Of a DNA stretch of 64,000 nt, positions 29,049-40,400 are shown in pieces. How positions within the stretch are numbered: position 1 is the first letter of the stretch; the number at the start of each line of letters is the position of its first letter. Under the pieces are notes generated by a model. It did not search any database. It worked only from the letters and a program-made list of their open reading frames with translations, and was not told where the DNA came from. Both the position numbers and the translations under genes were made by a program. The stretch lies in assembly GCA_946699065.1 (NCBI GenBank), contig CAMPDV010000022.1, forward strand, positions 748,501 through 812,500, written 5' to 3'. This stretch comes from Loxodes magnus (lineage: Eukaryota > Ciliophora > Karyorelictea > Loxodida > Loxodidae).

Positions 29049-30953
29049 TCACTCATATTGTTCTACAATCCATTCATTTGGAATTTCAGAGGCTACTACT
29101 TTCTAATCTTATTATTGTAAGAATAAACCCTTGTCAGGCACTCTAAGTAAATAATCTCCATTATTTTCAATTGGTTGAATTAATGTGCACATGTCATCTA
29201 TTATTATATTGTTTTAATTATCGAAATTTATATATTTACTTGTTTCCTTATGCTTTATACATATTCCATACTGCGAATCGAATTCTAATATCCATAATAA
29301 ATCCTATTTTATATCATTTATATATGCCACTTGCAATTTATTTTATATAATCTGAAGATACTAATCTGTTTCTTTATATCTAATCAGCACTGGAATATTT
29401 TCTATTTCTACTTTCTTTTTATTTGCTGTAGCTACTAAAAAACCGCCTCCACAGGCGCAACATTTCTTTTTGGCATCGGAATTACCATAAATCACGCATC
29501 TATTTTAAGCGTCTTTTTCATAAAAATCACATCCATATCCATCAGAATCTTTCCATGCATCTCCATTTTTCAAAGTGATATCTTGACATTTTGTGTTTTA
29601 TTCTTTGCAAAATTGACATTATTAGTCCAAACATTGAGAAGGAAGACATTTGGGAGTTTATAATCCATTAAGACACGCAAAATAGCAAGTTTTTATTTTG
29701 TATTTGCTAGTTTTAGCTATAAACTAATAAATAGTTGTAATAGGATTTTCCTTAGAATTTTTACAAGTTATTTCACAACTCTATTTCTAAGAATTTATTA
29801 CTTATTATAAAATGGATACTGTTTTAGCTTTTGTTTAAGTATTTGTTGTTGTTCTAGTTGTTGTAGTAGATGAAGAAAATCCTAAAAAAGAAAATCCACT
29901 TGTCCTTGAAATAGAAACAGATTTACTTACTTCTTATTATTCCATATCAGATACTTATTTTCCATTAATATTTTATACTCCTTGCTCAAGTATATAAGTG
30001 CTCGATGCTTAATTTCCCACTGCGCTTATTGCTATATCTCACATTAAATCTACCTAACTTGTTTCTCCGCTCAACACTCCAATTTGAACAAACTCAACAT
30101 TTATATTTTTGGAGTCATCTGTATTTTCTATTGTTACGTATTATCCAATCAGATTACACTGAATAACTGATTGATGACGTTAGGTCATATCCCAAATTCC
30201 ATAGCATTGCTCATTCAAAGAATACTATATGTTTTCTCCCACATATACTCTTACATTTTTCATAGTTTAATAAGTGGTAAACAAATTTACAAAAATCACT
30301 ACTGATCCTACAATGTAGTTACTTTCCAAATTTATTTACACTGTTGCTTAATTGAAAGTTGAAAGAGTTTTCTTTACCTGAATATTTGCATTTCTAAGCA
30401 AAGAATATTTTATAGTTAAATCTGATGAGTATCCTCCAGCCTTTTGTGGCCACATTACGAAATTTTTGTTTTCTGCCAGATTGATTTCTGAAAAAGCCAT
30501 CACTTCACATATTGTGAGAGGAGTACTTTTTGATAGACTTCGATAAATTATAAGGAATTATCCTTAAAGTTTTTAATCACAATTATATATTCCAGGCTCA
30601 TTTATATCCTTACATTTTTCGGTTAATAAAAAGTTTTAGTTATTTTCCTTTTTCACATAAATTTCTATTTGTTAAAACCCATTCACTTCATTAGCATCTC
30701 CTGTAGATTAAATAGAGAAAGAACTTATTATTTATTGCTTTCCAATATCAATTATAACTACTGGAGTCTTATCGCTTAAGTCTGATTATCAACATTTAGG
30801 ATCATCTTCAATTTAATATCCATCAGTTATTAAGGAAGAAGACCGATGAATTTAATCTTTTCAACTTTCCGAAGATGCTGTGACAGTTGCATCCTTGCAT
30901 AGGTTTATAGATTGCGCATAGATAAAAACGAAAATGAGGATAATTAACATCAT
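29049..30953 (-). CDS. Secreted discoidin-like, cysteine-rich protein
   Basis: A 634-residue predicted extracellular protein from ATG 30953 (a second ATG follows at 30950) to a tandem TGA TGA at 29051-29046. The N-terminus is a signal peptide (MMLIILIFVFIYAQ). Residues about 18-155 resemble an F5/8-type (discoidin/galactose-binding) domain: CKDATVTASSES, ITDGY, CWQSD and VVIIDIGK. A second related beta-rich segment follows (NLAENKNFVMWPQKAGGYSS). A Thr/Ser-rich spacer (about 365-390) precedes a Cys-rich region with the pattern WKDSDGYGCDFYE, CVIYGNS, then CCACGGG at 498-504, a motif known from protist surface proteins. The C-terminal 110 or so residues look beta-trefoil-like. The likely role is carbohydrate or matrix binding at the cell surface. 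The 5' flank is shared with a plus-strand gene fragment. Confidence 0.85.
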
Positions 30954-31201
30954 TGGTATTTTTTTATAATAATTTAAGGGCAAGAGTATTTAAAGCTAAA
31001 ATTATAGTCATATTTTTAACATTCTTTATTAGATATTTAGCGTATTTTATTTTTATTTTCCTGAAACTATTTCTGATTATTTTTCTTTAAATTGTATATA
31101 TAAAATTAATATCTGCTTATTATTTTTTCTTTTTTTTAAGGTTATGTATTTTATTAAAGAGAAATAAGGTATAACAGACTTTTATCATCCTTTATTAGAT
31201 T

Positions 31202-31492
31202 TCCATCATTACAAATCTAAATTATTTTTTTAATGGACCTGATATTGCTTTTCTTCTCTTTAGTTTGCCGGTGTGCAAATTTTCTTCCTTTGTTTTTGGT
31301 CAGGAAATTGATAGTCATTTAAGTTGTCCTGAAAGAATCCTTATAATGCTTCTTAAAAAGATAACCTACGAAAGTTATAAAGATAGATCATTTAATCTTT
31401 ATAATGAAGAGAGTTTTGCTGCTTACTTGACACTCAAAAAATTAAAGCAGCTTCTAATAAAGAGATTATAAAATTTTCCAACTGTGAGGTGA
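31202..31492 (+). CDS. Conserved-looking gene fragment, 5' end unresolved
   Basis: A frame with no TAA, TAG or TGA over 68 codons (31265-31468) reads as a balanced protein (FVFGQEIDSHLSCPERILIML, SYKDRSFNLYNEESFAAYL) and ends at TGA 31490-31492. The frame is open upstream, but has no in-frame ATG. An ATG at 31144 in another frame gives a good N-terminus (MYFIKEKQGITDFYHPLLDF), and a short intron near 31230-31264 could join them, but I cannot find a clean GT...AG pair. No family is recognised. Confidence 0.4.
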
Positions 31493-34421
31493 CGTTATTC
31501 ATATAATAATATCTGAAGATTAAATCTAAAGATACTCTTAATTTTGAAAAATATTAAGAGTATGCTATTATCTTTTAATAATTGCAGAAGCAAGATTCAT
31601 ATGAAATTTGCTAACTTTCTTTAGATTAAGGAACATAACAAAATACTTTTTAATTAGATTTTATAGTTTCAAAGTTAAGGAGATACAGCATTTAATAGTT
31701 AGTTGATATATTTAATCATATTTCCTTTTAAGCTTTCAAAGACATAATAGAAATGATATATAATCTTTAAAGGATAAAATGTTAATAATCTACTAAGTAA
31801 AATAGACTAATTATGCTAAAAATAATTTAGTTTCAAAGCATAGGAGAAATAATAAGTTAAAAAGGTTCAAATTATAATTCTATTTAATATGGTACCAAGA
31901 GTTATGCAAAATTAATTTATTTTTGGTCCTAAATATACAAACTTAACAGCAAAAGATCTTTCCTTCACTCAACAAAGTTGAAAATACTATTTTTTATTTA
32001 TCTTTTTAAATATAATTAAAATATTTTAGAGATTAAGCGAAAAAATTAAATTTCTAGTATGTTTATTTTTAAAATTTATCTTGATTTGTTAATTAATAAA
32101 AAAGTATAATTAAAATTAAAGCTTTATAGTAAAGGAACTCTTTAGGTTTATTAAATATAAGTGAGATGTAAATTAAATTAATAAATTAGGAATGGAAGTA
32201 TTTTAGCTTTAAGAAAAAAGTAAATAAATTAAGGTAATCAGATATGAAATATCTTGCTTAGTTTTTAAAAATAAGCAAACATTTCTTAATTTATTCTTTC
32301 AAATGTTGGTAATTAGTTTCAATTTTTAAACTTTATACACACTGTGTATTGAACTGTAAATTTTCATAATTAGATATTTGTTTCTATTTCCTAAAGTTAA
32401 TTTTTCTAGATATTTATCTTTTATTTTATGTATGTTGATTCTTCACAATTTTAAATGCTTTATCATAATATTAAAAATAATTTAGATATTTAAGGAAATT
32501 TGATAGGTTATTTATGCTTAAGCTTTATAAAAAGCTATTAAAATTTAATTTAATTTTAAGAAAGAGAATAAAGAAAACTAGCTATAAATAGGATTAAGTA
32601 TTAATTAATTCTTTTAGACTATAATTAAATTATTAGCTTATTCTTTCTTAGCTAAGTTTTTAATAAGTTCAATAGGAAATTAATTAGATTAAAGGTATTT
32701 AAAACTTTTAAAAATATAACTCAATTTTATTAATTTTAGTACGCATAAGAACAAAAAGGTTGGAAAATTCGTAGAATTTCATGATACTTAGTGTTAATTT
32801 TGATGCTTTATAGAGACTTAGCAAACAAAAATTTATAGAGAAGATGATATTCGATGATTTATAAAATAAAAAACAGATAGAAATCTTAATTAATTAATAA
32901 GTATAAGCTTTTAATTATTATATTCAATTTTCTTTCTTAATTACTAGATTAAAATTTAATATTAAATTAATTTTAATGAATACACAGAAATAAAAGAAAT
33001 AGATATTATAACCTTCATTTAACTTTTTAAAACTAATTATAAAAAGTTTAGATATGTATTTACTAAAATGGTTAATTAATAAAGAAAAATTTAATGTATA
33101 ACTAATAAACTTTAGTTAAAAATCTAGCAGAAAGAATGATCATAGCAATATAAAGATTTATAGTTTATAACTAAAATAATTTATTAAATATATCATAAAA
33201 TAAAAGACTGATATAACTACTTTAGCGAAGAAATATTTAAGTCTAATTTTCTTTAAGTGAACAATTTTAATGAAAATTGAGAAAATTTTCAGTATATAAG
33301 CATTGATAGAAAAGAATATCTAAATGAAAGCAAAATAATTATTTTTTCTAATTATCCACTAGCTATTATACTCACACTTCAATTTACTTAGATTTTAAAT
33401 TTGAGTATCTTATTATTAAAAAGATAGAGAAGAAAATAATCTATAGTCAATTATTCATTTAAAAATTATTAATGCTAGGTTTTTATCTTTTAAACAAATA
33501 TTTTTTTAGTTCACTTGGAAAATATTTTAGAGGCTTTAATAAAAGGTGATTAAATGGACTTTTGGTTATGTTAATTATAAAAAAAATTATGATATAATTA
33601 TCAAATTCATTAACTAAATAATATACAAATCTTGATGGAAATTAAACCATTATAATTAAGTTTGAAATAACCTAACTTTATGTTTACATATATAAAAATT
33701 CATGCTATTTTATCTGGAACTTTCTATAAATATTTGTAGAAAAATTAAAAAAATAATAAAAAAGATATATAACTTAATCTATTTTTCATAAATAAAATAA
33801 TTGCTAGTAATTAATAAACTAAAACAAATCTAAGTTTTATTTCATAAAGCCTATTTTTATATCTAAGTTTATTATTAATTTTATTGTTAATAAATAACTT
33901 TATGTGCTTTACATTTAACTTTTAGCTTTTTAATTTTAAATAAAGAATGTTAATTAAAATAAATTTTATAATGAAATAATTTATTATTTAGAAATATTTT
34001 ATTTTAACGAAAATAGTCATATTATTAAGACCGAAATAATAAATCCAACATTTTTTCATTTATTAAAGTTTCTTTATATTTTTAATGATCTAAGCTTTCA
34101 TTTTATTATAATTTAAAAAATAAAAGCATAAACATTTATATAATAAAAGATTTATATTTATCTTATAAGAGTATGTATAAAATGTAAAATATTTGACAAA
34201 TAGATTTTTTTATTATATGTAATTTTTATTTTATTTTATTAAAATGGAATTCTTTCTTCATTTTTTAAAAAAGAAAACACAAATAATTTTTTATGGATAA
34301 ATTTAATGATTTTCTTAATTTTTAAATTTTCTCTATAACTTTAAATTTTCGATGGTTGTTTCAAATTCTTTTACTTAGTTTACTATGTGATTTAAATTAG
34401 ATAGGCAACTTTTAAATATGT
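31493..34421. other. Long AT-rich intergenic region
   Basis: Among the lowest-GC parts of the window. No motif on either strand. Confidence 0.45.
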
Positions 34422-34832
34422 TCAAGTGTTTTTATTTTCTGTCTAAGTTTTATGACTGTCTCTTGCTTTTCTGAATCCGATTCTAATTTCTTCTAAAGAA
34501 AGCTTTCCAATTTTAGTGCTGTCAAATAGACAGAAAAAAACATTAATTTAAGATTATAAGTTTTTTTCTGTCATAGCTGATTAGATATATCCAATATCAA
34601 TTAAATTTTATCTTACGTAACTACCCAATTCGTGTAGTTAGCTAATGAGTATATATCCATCATCATCTTCATCTAAAAGAATAAATCATTATATTGCATT
34701 ATCATCAAGATCTTCTTCAGGTCCTTTTATTATTTATTAAGTTAGTTTAGCAGCTTTCTTCAGTTTTTCATCTTTTGACATGCTTTGAGCAATTTCTCTT
34801 GTAATAATTTGTTTTCCACAGCAATCTCCCAT
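34422..34832 (-). CDS. Small EF-hand protein with N-terminal acylation motif
   Basis: A 136-residue calcium-binding protein from ATG 34832 to TGA 34424-34422. It starts MGDCCGK, which fits N-myristoylation of Gly2 and palmitoylation of Cys4/Cys5, so membrane attachment is likely. One canonical EF loop (DEDDDGYILISQ, about residues 55-66) has Asp at positions 1, 3 and 5, Gly at 6 and Ile at 8. Position 12 is Gln, encoded by TAA, where Glu is usual. A second, degenerate loop (FDSTKIGKLSLEEI) lies near residue 107. An in-frame TGA before the first loop is Trp. If the TGA at 34424 were also Trp, the frame would run on for about 40 plausible residues, so the C-terminus is not certain. It resembles calcineurin-B or calcium-sensor families. 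Confidence 0.78.
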
Positions 34833-34929
34833 TAAAAACAATTTATTTCAACTAATAAAATTAAAAATTTTAGCTCTTTTATCATTTTATAAATCTATAT
34901 ACAGCATTAACGTAATTAATTCAACCAAG

Positions 34930-34945
34930 ATACATCTAATTGGTA
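34930..34945 (+). repeat. Target-site duplication, left copy
   Basis: ATACATCTAATTGGTA, matched at 35911-35926 with one mismatch (A/G at position 10). It flanks the zinc-knuckle retroelement. Confidence 0.8.
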
Positions 34946-35910
34946 AAAAAATGGTTGAAGGTTTCAAGTCAGGCTTCTATACCACCTCTTCCTAAGCCAA
35001 AAAGGAAGGGAGGAAGCAAGAAACCAAATCTTAATAATCTTAACAATCTTCTCTATCAAAACCTTAACCAACAATGAACTAACAACTTGGAATCTAACAA
35101 AACGAACGAAAGCCAACCTTGAAGAATATACACACGGAAACTCCAACCTCAAGCGAGAAACCGAAGAAACAGATGAAGTCTGTTCTCCACCAGGAGGTAT
35201 CAGAGTTCAACCCTTCTGGCCAGATGAGCATGGAGTAGCTCATCAAAGTGGTACTGAACCTCCAGGAAGAGGTCAAGAGATTGAAGAAGGACAATGATAT
35301 GCTGATGGCAAAGCTAGACCTAGCAGAAGGAATTGAGTCAAGACTTATGTCCTAGGAAAGAGATCTTAACACCTTTTGGAATATCTCACAAAGTTAGACT
35401 AACGAATCCTAAAATTAGCTTTAGAAACAGACTGAACTGGATAACAGACTCGGAAAAGTAGAAGAGAAATTGAAACTTTTTAAGAAAGAGTAAAGCGAAA
35501 CTGGAGCTATACAAATGGAAATCGAAGCCTAGAAAGAGCAAACAAATCAAGGAAAATAATTCAAAATAAAAAAGAAATGTTTCCGCTGTGGAAGCGTATG
35601 ACATTTTTATCGGAAGTGTTAGAAATTTTAATAGAAATAAAGAAATAATTTGATAAAAGAACAACAGAAGAAGAAAAAAGAAGAAGCAAGAATGAAAAGA
35701 ATGTATTGCAACCCGGATGGTTCAATATACAAGATTAAGATGGAACCAAGACAAGTTAAAGGAGGGAAAACCTGGAAAAATCCAAGTTCCCAATCTCACT
35801 AAAACTGGGCGACCCGAACTTTTATATATTTAACAGCAGGGACCATGAATTGCTGTCTTCCTGACGGGGTTGGAAATCCCTAAAACGGAAAACTTAAAAT
35901 TAATATTATT
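34946..35910 (+). mobile_element. Short zinc-knuckle retroelement (copy 2), no reverse transcriptase
   Basis: A 965-bp unit bounded by a 16-bp direct repeat with one mismatch (34930-34945 and 35911-35926). It begins five bases before an ATG, carries one coding frame (34951 on), a GC-rich 3' region with small hairpins (ACAGCA/TGCTGT at about 35843-35866; GGG...CCC at about 35869-35883), and ends in an ATTATT-type tail. There are no long terminal repeats, no terminal inverted repeats and no reverse transcriptase. This fits target-primed insertion of an RNA by machinery supplied elsewhere. It is GC-richer than the surroundings and related to copies at 6750-7545 and 36613-37451. Confidence 0.75.
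34951..35802 (+). CDS. Gag/ORF1-like coiled-coil CCHC zinc-knuckle protein
   Basis: One frame from ATG 34951. Residues 1-75 are Gln/Ser/Lys-rich. Residues about 75-200 contain strong coiled-coil heptads (MSMEQLIKVVLNLQEEVKRL). A CX2CX4HX4C zinc knuckle follows at C210, C213, H218 and C223 (CFRCGSVWHFYRKC), in which Trp217 is a TGA (35599). After a basic helix comes the family motif YCNPDGSIYKIK (about 255-266). Such proteins bind RNA in retroelement particles. No in-frame TGA occurs before the element ends, so the stop is unclear; I end at the TAA at 35800-35802 as a guess, and the frame remains open into the 3' region. Minus-strand open frames at 34964-35664 are its antisense. Confidence 0.65.
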
Positions 35911-35926
35911 ATACATCTAGTTGGTA
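35911..35926 (+). repeat. Target-site duplication, right copy
   Basis: ATACATCTAGTTGGTA, partner of 34930-34945, directly after the ATT-rich tail. Confidence 0.8.
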
Positions 35927-36598
35927 TCTTAAAAAATATTAGAAGTTATAAGATAAAACAAAGGAATATTTATACTTAATAATAAGGTATAATTATAAAA
36001 CAATTAATAAGCTATAAAATATAAAGTTATAATCTTTTATCTATAAGCATAATCAAATACTTTTGTTACTATTATACTTAAAATCTATTTAAATTATCTA
36101 AATATTTTTAAGATAAAAATTAATTAATATCTATTGCTATTTTTCTATGTATCTTTAATTATTTTAGTGTATTAAATCAAGCAATTTTTACAAATAAACA
36201 ACGAATGATAAGACTTTCTCCTTTTATATTTTGCCTATAATTACTTAATCTTTAATTATTATTTGCTTCAACCTAAATGATTTTATTTATTTTTTTTAAT
36301 TTAATTTAATTTAATTTATTTAGATTTCTAGCTTTATAATTATAGCCATGATAATTATAAATCATTTTATAGCTAGTGGGCATTTAAATTTTATTTTTGT
36401 TCTGTGAGATTTAAAATTGGTATCAATGTTCAAAATTAAATAATAAAGTTCTTTTATTCCTTTTTATGTATCAAACAATAATTATAATTATCTTTTATTA
36501 TCCTTTCTTCATATTATTTTATTAATAAGCTAGCAATACCTATATGATATCTAAATAATTAAATTGTATTAATCCTATTTAACTTTAATATAAGTTAA
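35927..36598. other. AT-rich spacer between two retroelements
   Basis: No gene seen. Contains a short (TTTAA)n run at about 36297-36321. Confidence 0.6.
36297..36321. repeat. (TTTAA)n simple repeat
   Basis: About five TTTAA units in the spacer. Confidence 0.8.
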
Positions 36599-36612
36599 AT
36601 TAGATTTAATTT
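36599..36612 (+). repeat. Target-site duplication, left copy of second element
   Basis: ATTAGATTTAATTT, repeated exactly at 37452-37465 right after the ATT tail. The sequence is low in complexity, so position rather than identity alone supports it. Confidence 0.6.
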
Positions 36613-36622
36613 AATTAATAAA

Positions 36623-37330
36623 ATGGATTAATCTCTTCGACTCTCAAAAAATTAACTTAGAAACCTAAAGAGAAAAGCGGCAAAAGAAATTTAGAAAAAA
36701 TAATAACAATAGGAGGAGTCAAGCTCTTCTTCAGAAGGTAAAGTTATGGTAGGATAAATAGAGATAAGTTAACCTAAAAACGAAACTAATCAAAAACTTT
36801 AAATTTAATTAGACCAAATGTAAAAAGTAATCTCAAATTATGAAGAAACAACTTACAACTTAGGCGAAAAAATACGGGAACTAATGAGTAATATAGAAGA
36901 TTAGAACAACGAATTACTAATACTTAGAAGATAACTTATTTGTAGCAAATTAATAACGGAAGAATAACTCTGAACTTAATCATAATAAAATTTTAAATAC
37001 GACACAAAAATGAAAATAGAAAAAATACCAATAGAATTAAAAACAGAATTGAATCCAGAAAAAGAAATGATTGCTACAAGTTTCATTAAAAGATTAGAAA
37101 ATATAGAAAATAAATTATCATAAAAAAGAACGAAATAAAGACAATAATACAAACTTTGTTGATGTTGCAAATCAAATCAACATATTTTAAAAAACTGTTG
37201 ATAGTGAAAGAAAATAAACGAATAAGAGCAGAAAAGAACATGGAGACAACTCAATAAACTATGAATAACTCCAACAGGGATCTACAAATAAAAGCTTTTT
37301 GCAAGACCACTTGAACGGTTACAGTGGTAA
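36623..37330 (+). CDS. Diverged coiled-coil CCHC zinc-knuckle protein
   Basis: Frame from ATG 36623 (AATAAAATG). The N-terminus is basic then Gln/Glu/Ser-rich. Residues about 55-115 are coiled coil (LDQMQKVISNYEETTYNLGEKI). A second helical part precedes a CX2CX4HX4C knuckle at C179, C182, H187 and C192 (CWCCKSNQHILKNC), where Trp180 is a TGA (37160). A basic helix and the family motif WITPTGIYKQK follow, matching YCNPDGSIYKIK in copy 2. The motif lies beyond several in-frame TGA codons, so those must be sense (Trp). No clear stop was found; the end at TAA 37328-37330 is arbitrary. The likely role is RNA binding for the element. Confidence 0.6.
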
Positions 37331-37425
37331 CCTTCCACTTAATAAAAAGGTCGTGGATCACACCCACGTTAAAAAAGCTGTCCGCAGGAACTGGTTGCAA
37401 TTCCAGAGAATGCAAAACTCTACTA
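37312..37425 (+). other. Hairpin-rich 3' region of retroelement copy 3
   Basis: Three inverted repeats follow closely: GGTTAC/GTAACC at about 37317-37332, CGTGG/CCACG at about 37352-37369 and CTGG/CCAG at about 37391-37406. The last, with the sequence TGGTTGCAATTCCA, resembles a tRNA T-arm or pol III B box (GGTTCGANTCC). Copy 2 has GGGTTGGAAATCCC at the matching place. I infer a conserved RNA structure used for template recognition; a tRNA-derived tail is possible but unproven. Confidence 0.45.
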
Positions 37426-37435
37426 ACTTTAAGTA

Positions 37436-37453
37436 TATTATTATTATTATTAT
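37436..37453 (+). repeat. (ATT)n tail of retroelement copy 3
   Basis: Six ATT units at the 3' end of the element, just before the right target duplication. Simple-repeat tails are typical of non-LTR elements. Confidence 0.8.
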
Positions 37454-37465
37454 TAGATTTAATTT
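37452..37465 (+). repeat. Target-site duplication, right copy of second element
   Basis: ATTAGATTTAATTT, identical to 36599-36612. Confidence 0.6.
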
Positions 37466-40400
37466 CTTATTTGCTCTATTCTAATTCACCTTACCTTCTA
37501 TCTTAAAAATTATTATTAAAATGCTAAATATCTATGTAAATTTAAAATTAATAAGTTTTTAATTATTACATGCTAATATTAGATTTATTTTAACTACAGG
37601 CATCAAATCCCTTTATTTTATTTATTAGTTTTAAATTTAATCTACTTAAGAAAATTAATTTTGTTTTACTTTTCTTTATTTAAATATACTCTTATAATAT
37701 ACTTAACTTTCTTCTCAAATTAAAAATATTCTAAGAAATACTTGCTTAGTTTTAGAATTTATTAGTTAGAGCTAAAATTTAGACAATTTAAATGAAGTTT
37801 TAGTAGTTATCATATAAGATAATTATATTTATGGTAAAAGTGGAAAGAAGAATTCTTTTATAATGACCTGATCTACTAAGCTCTCTTTAAATCTGGAATT
37901 TGATGAATGATTATTGGATTGTAGAGATTTTTATTTTATTGCGAATAAATTATATAAATGATTAAGCAAATTAAAATTAAGATCTTAATTATTATACATT
38001 CTTGATTAAATCCAAAAGTTAAACATTTTTAGTAGCCTTAGATAGTTTAATGCTAATAATAAGGTTTGAATATATCTTAGTTAATAAAAAGAAATTATTA
38101 TAGCAAGCCTACATAGTGGTAGGTGTAATATTTTATTTATAAGCAAATCTAGTTAAGCAAGTATACCTAATAGCAGTTACTTACCATATTAATATTCTTC
38201 TATTAATATAAGTTAGTTTTATTAATTTATAATTGATAGATATATACAGGGTTAGTCAATTCTTTCATATAGATAAGATTTATTTGTCTTCATTTTGGAG
38301 TAATTTAATAAAAATAATGATCTATCTTAGAAATTCTATGATTCCTTTATAAATACTTTAGTAATTAATTTCCAAGTTAACAATTTAAACTTTACGTAAT
38401 ATAATTAGGAGAAAAATCCCAAAACTAAAGAACATGACTCAAGAGAAGATTTAATTAAAAATATTTAAAAACATAACTATTTAATAATTTAATACCCTTA
38501 AATTAACAGTCTCTCAGTAGTAAATTCTATTTATAATATTTTTAATTCTACGAAAAATATTAAAATAGATATAAAAACCAATAACTTCATTCTTTAATAT
38601 CTTAGATAAAAATCCCTGTATATATGAAAAGAAATTTAAATTTGAAATTAGACAAGAGATAAATAGACTTTTTGAGAATATTAATAACTTCGATGATATT
38701 ACTATCATATTAATTATAGTAGTTAAGTTAAAAATTATGAAGCATCTATATTTTGTCAAGTAGCTTTCCCATTATCTATATCCTTATATCAGATAAATTA
38801 ATAATTTTTATTAAGAGGTATTAATCTTTATTTTATTTTAATCATGCTTGTTTAAGTTAAACATTGCTATAGGATTTTATATATACATTTAATCTAAAAT
38901 AACTTAAAGTAAGATTAATAAATAAAAAGCTATGATTTAGATATAAAAAGTTAAGAATGATAATAATTTAAGAAATCATGAAATGATAAAGAGCAAAAGG
39001 TAAGAAAAATAATTGAATATCATTTATATAAATAATATAGAAAGATATAAATCTACTTATCAAATGTATTCTATCTTATTTATAAGATACTTTTGTTTAA
39101 TCATTCTTTAATATTATATTAAAACTTTCATTTAGTGTTTATCTGATTTATATAGAAAAATTTGGATTAAGATTAATTATTAATTTTAAGTTTAGGACTT
39201 TCTGGGTTATTTTAAATTTGAAAGGATAAAAATTATTTATCTAAAATAGAATTAGATGGTTTAATAAAAAATGTTGTGCTCATTTGTTAATAATTTAAAG
39301 ATCTATATTCTTGTTTCAAGTAACAATAGCTAGTTTAATAAGGTAAATTAGAATATCAAAGAAAGCATTTAAAAGTATTTTTCCTTTGCTTTTAAGTTAA
39401 TTTAACTTTATCTAATTTCTTCAAAATTTAAGAATTAATAGTAGATAAACTTATATCAATGTTATCTTGGTTTAATTTTAAGAAAATCTAGCTTTTTCAG
39501 CTAGAAGTTCTATCTCTTAATTAAAAGGAAAAATAAAAATAAATAATAAATATGAACTAAAGAAATGCTTAATTAATTTAGAGACAGAGGATACCTTTAT
39601 TTTTATAAATAGAAGATTAAATTATATTGCTAATATCTATTAACTGCTAATTATTTGATTATTTAAATTTTAAATTACAGTTAAGATAAAATATTCCGAT
39701 ATAGGTATTTTTCTAACTATAGCACTATTGATTAAATACAAAGAGCTTCATTGAAAGCAAGAATAAATAAAAAATTAATAATAACCAAAGCTAAGTTTCT
39801 AAATAATATAGATAAGGATCTATTGTTTAAACTAATATAAATCTTAATTAGTCTTAATTATTTTACTATTCAGTAAAAATTATAAAGAATTGCTAGGAAA
39901 TTTAAGCAAATTATTTAAATTCATACTTTAGGCACTTCTTTTGTTTAGTTATTACTAAAAATTTACCCTAAAAGGATATAATTATAAATTTAAATTATAG
40001 AAAAGTAAAATATATCATAATGTCTAGACATGCTATGCTTTAATTACTAAGCATTCCTTCTATACATTTAAGTAAAAGGATTAATATTCCTCCAATTATT
40101 TAGGCAAATAATCATCATAGTGATATAATGATAGTTTGAAACTATAGAAATAATAATTTTACATAGGGAAGATATAGATAGAATGAAATTAAAATAATTA
40201 GATAAAGAAAATGAAATTTGGTATTTATGCTTATAACTTAATTTAAAATACTGCAAATATTCCTCTTAGTTTAAGAAATTAAATAACTAAAGTTATACTA
40301 GATTTTTAATATTTTTTAATGAAGCAAAGTATAAAATGCAAAGGTTTTAATATAGATAAAGGTTTAGATACAAATGCTTTGCTTATAATTAGATTTTAAC

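Larger units (their letters stand above)
36613..37451 (+). mobile_element. Short zinc-knuckle retroelement (copy 3)
   Basis: An 839-bp unit with an exact 14-bp flanking repeat (36599-36612 and 37452-37465), one coding frame from ATG 36623, a structured GC-richer 3' end (37310-37425) and a terminal (ATT)n run at about 37436-37453. It has the same plan as the element at 34946-35910, but its protein is strongly diverged, so the two are different subfamilies inserted 0.7 kb apart in the same orientation. No reverse transcriptase or endonuclease is present. Confidence 0.68.

Noticed and set aside
34964..35664. Several minus-strand open frames
   Set aside because: Antisense of the zinc-knuckle retroelement protein; the CCHC motif and coiled coil fix the plus strand.
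37312..37425. A true tRNA gene at the 3' end of retroelement copy 3
   Set aside because: The T-arm-like hairpin and other stems do not assemble into a complete cloverleaf with an acceptor stem and anticodon arm by eye.
34930..37465. LTR retrotransposon or DNA transposon for the paired elements
   Set aside because: No long terminal repeats, no terminal inverted repeats and no transposase or integrase; simple-repeat tails and 14-16 bp duplications point to non-LTR insertion.
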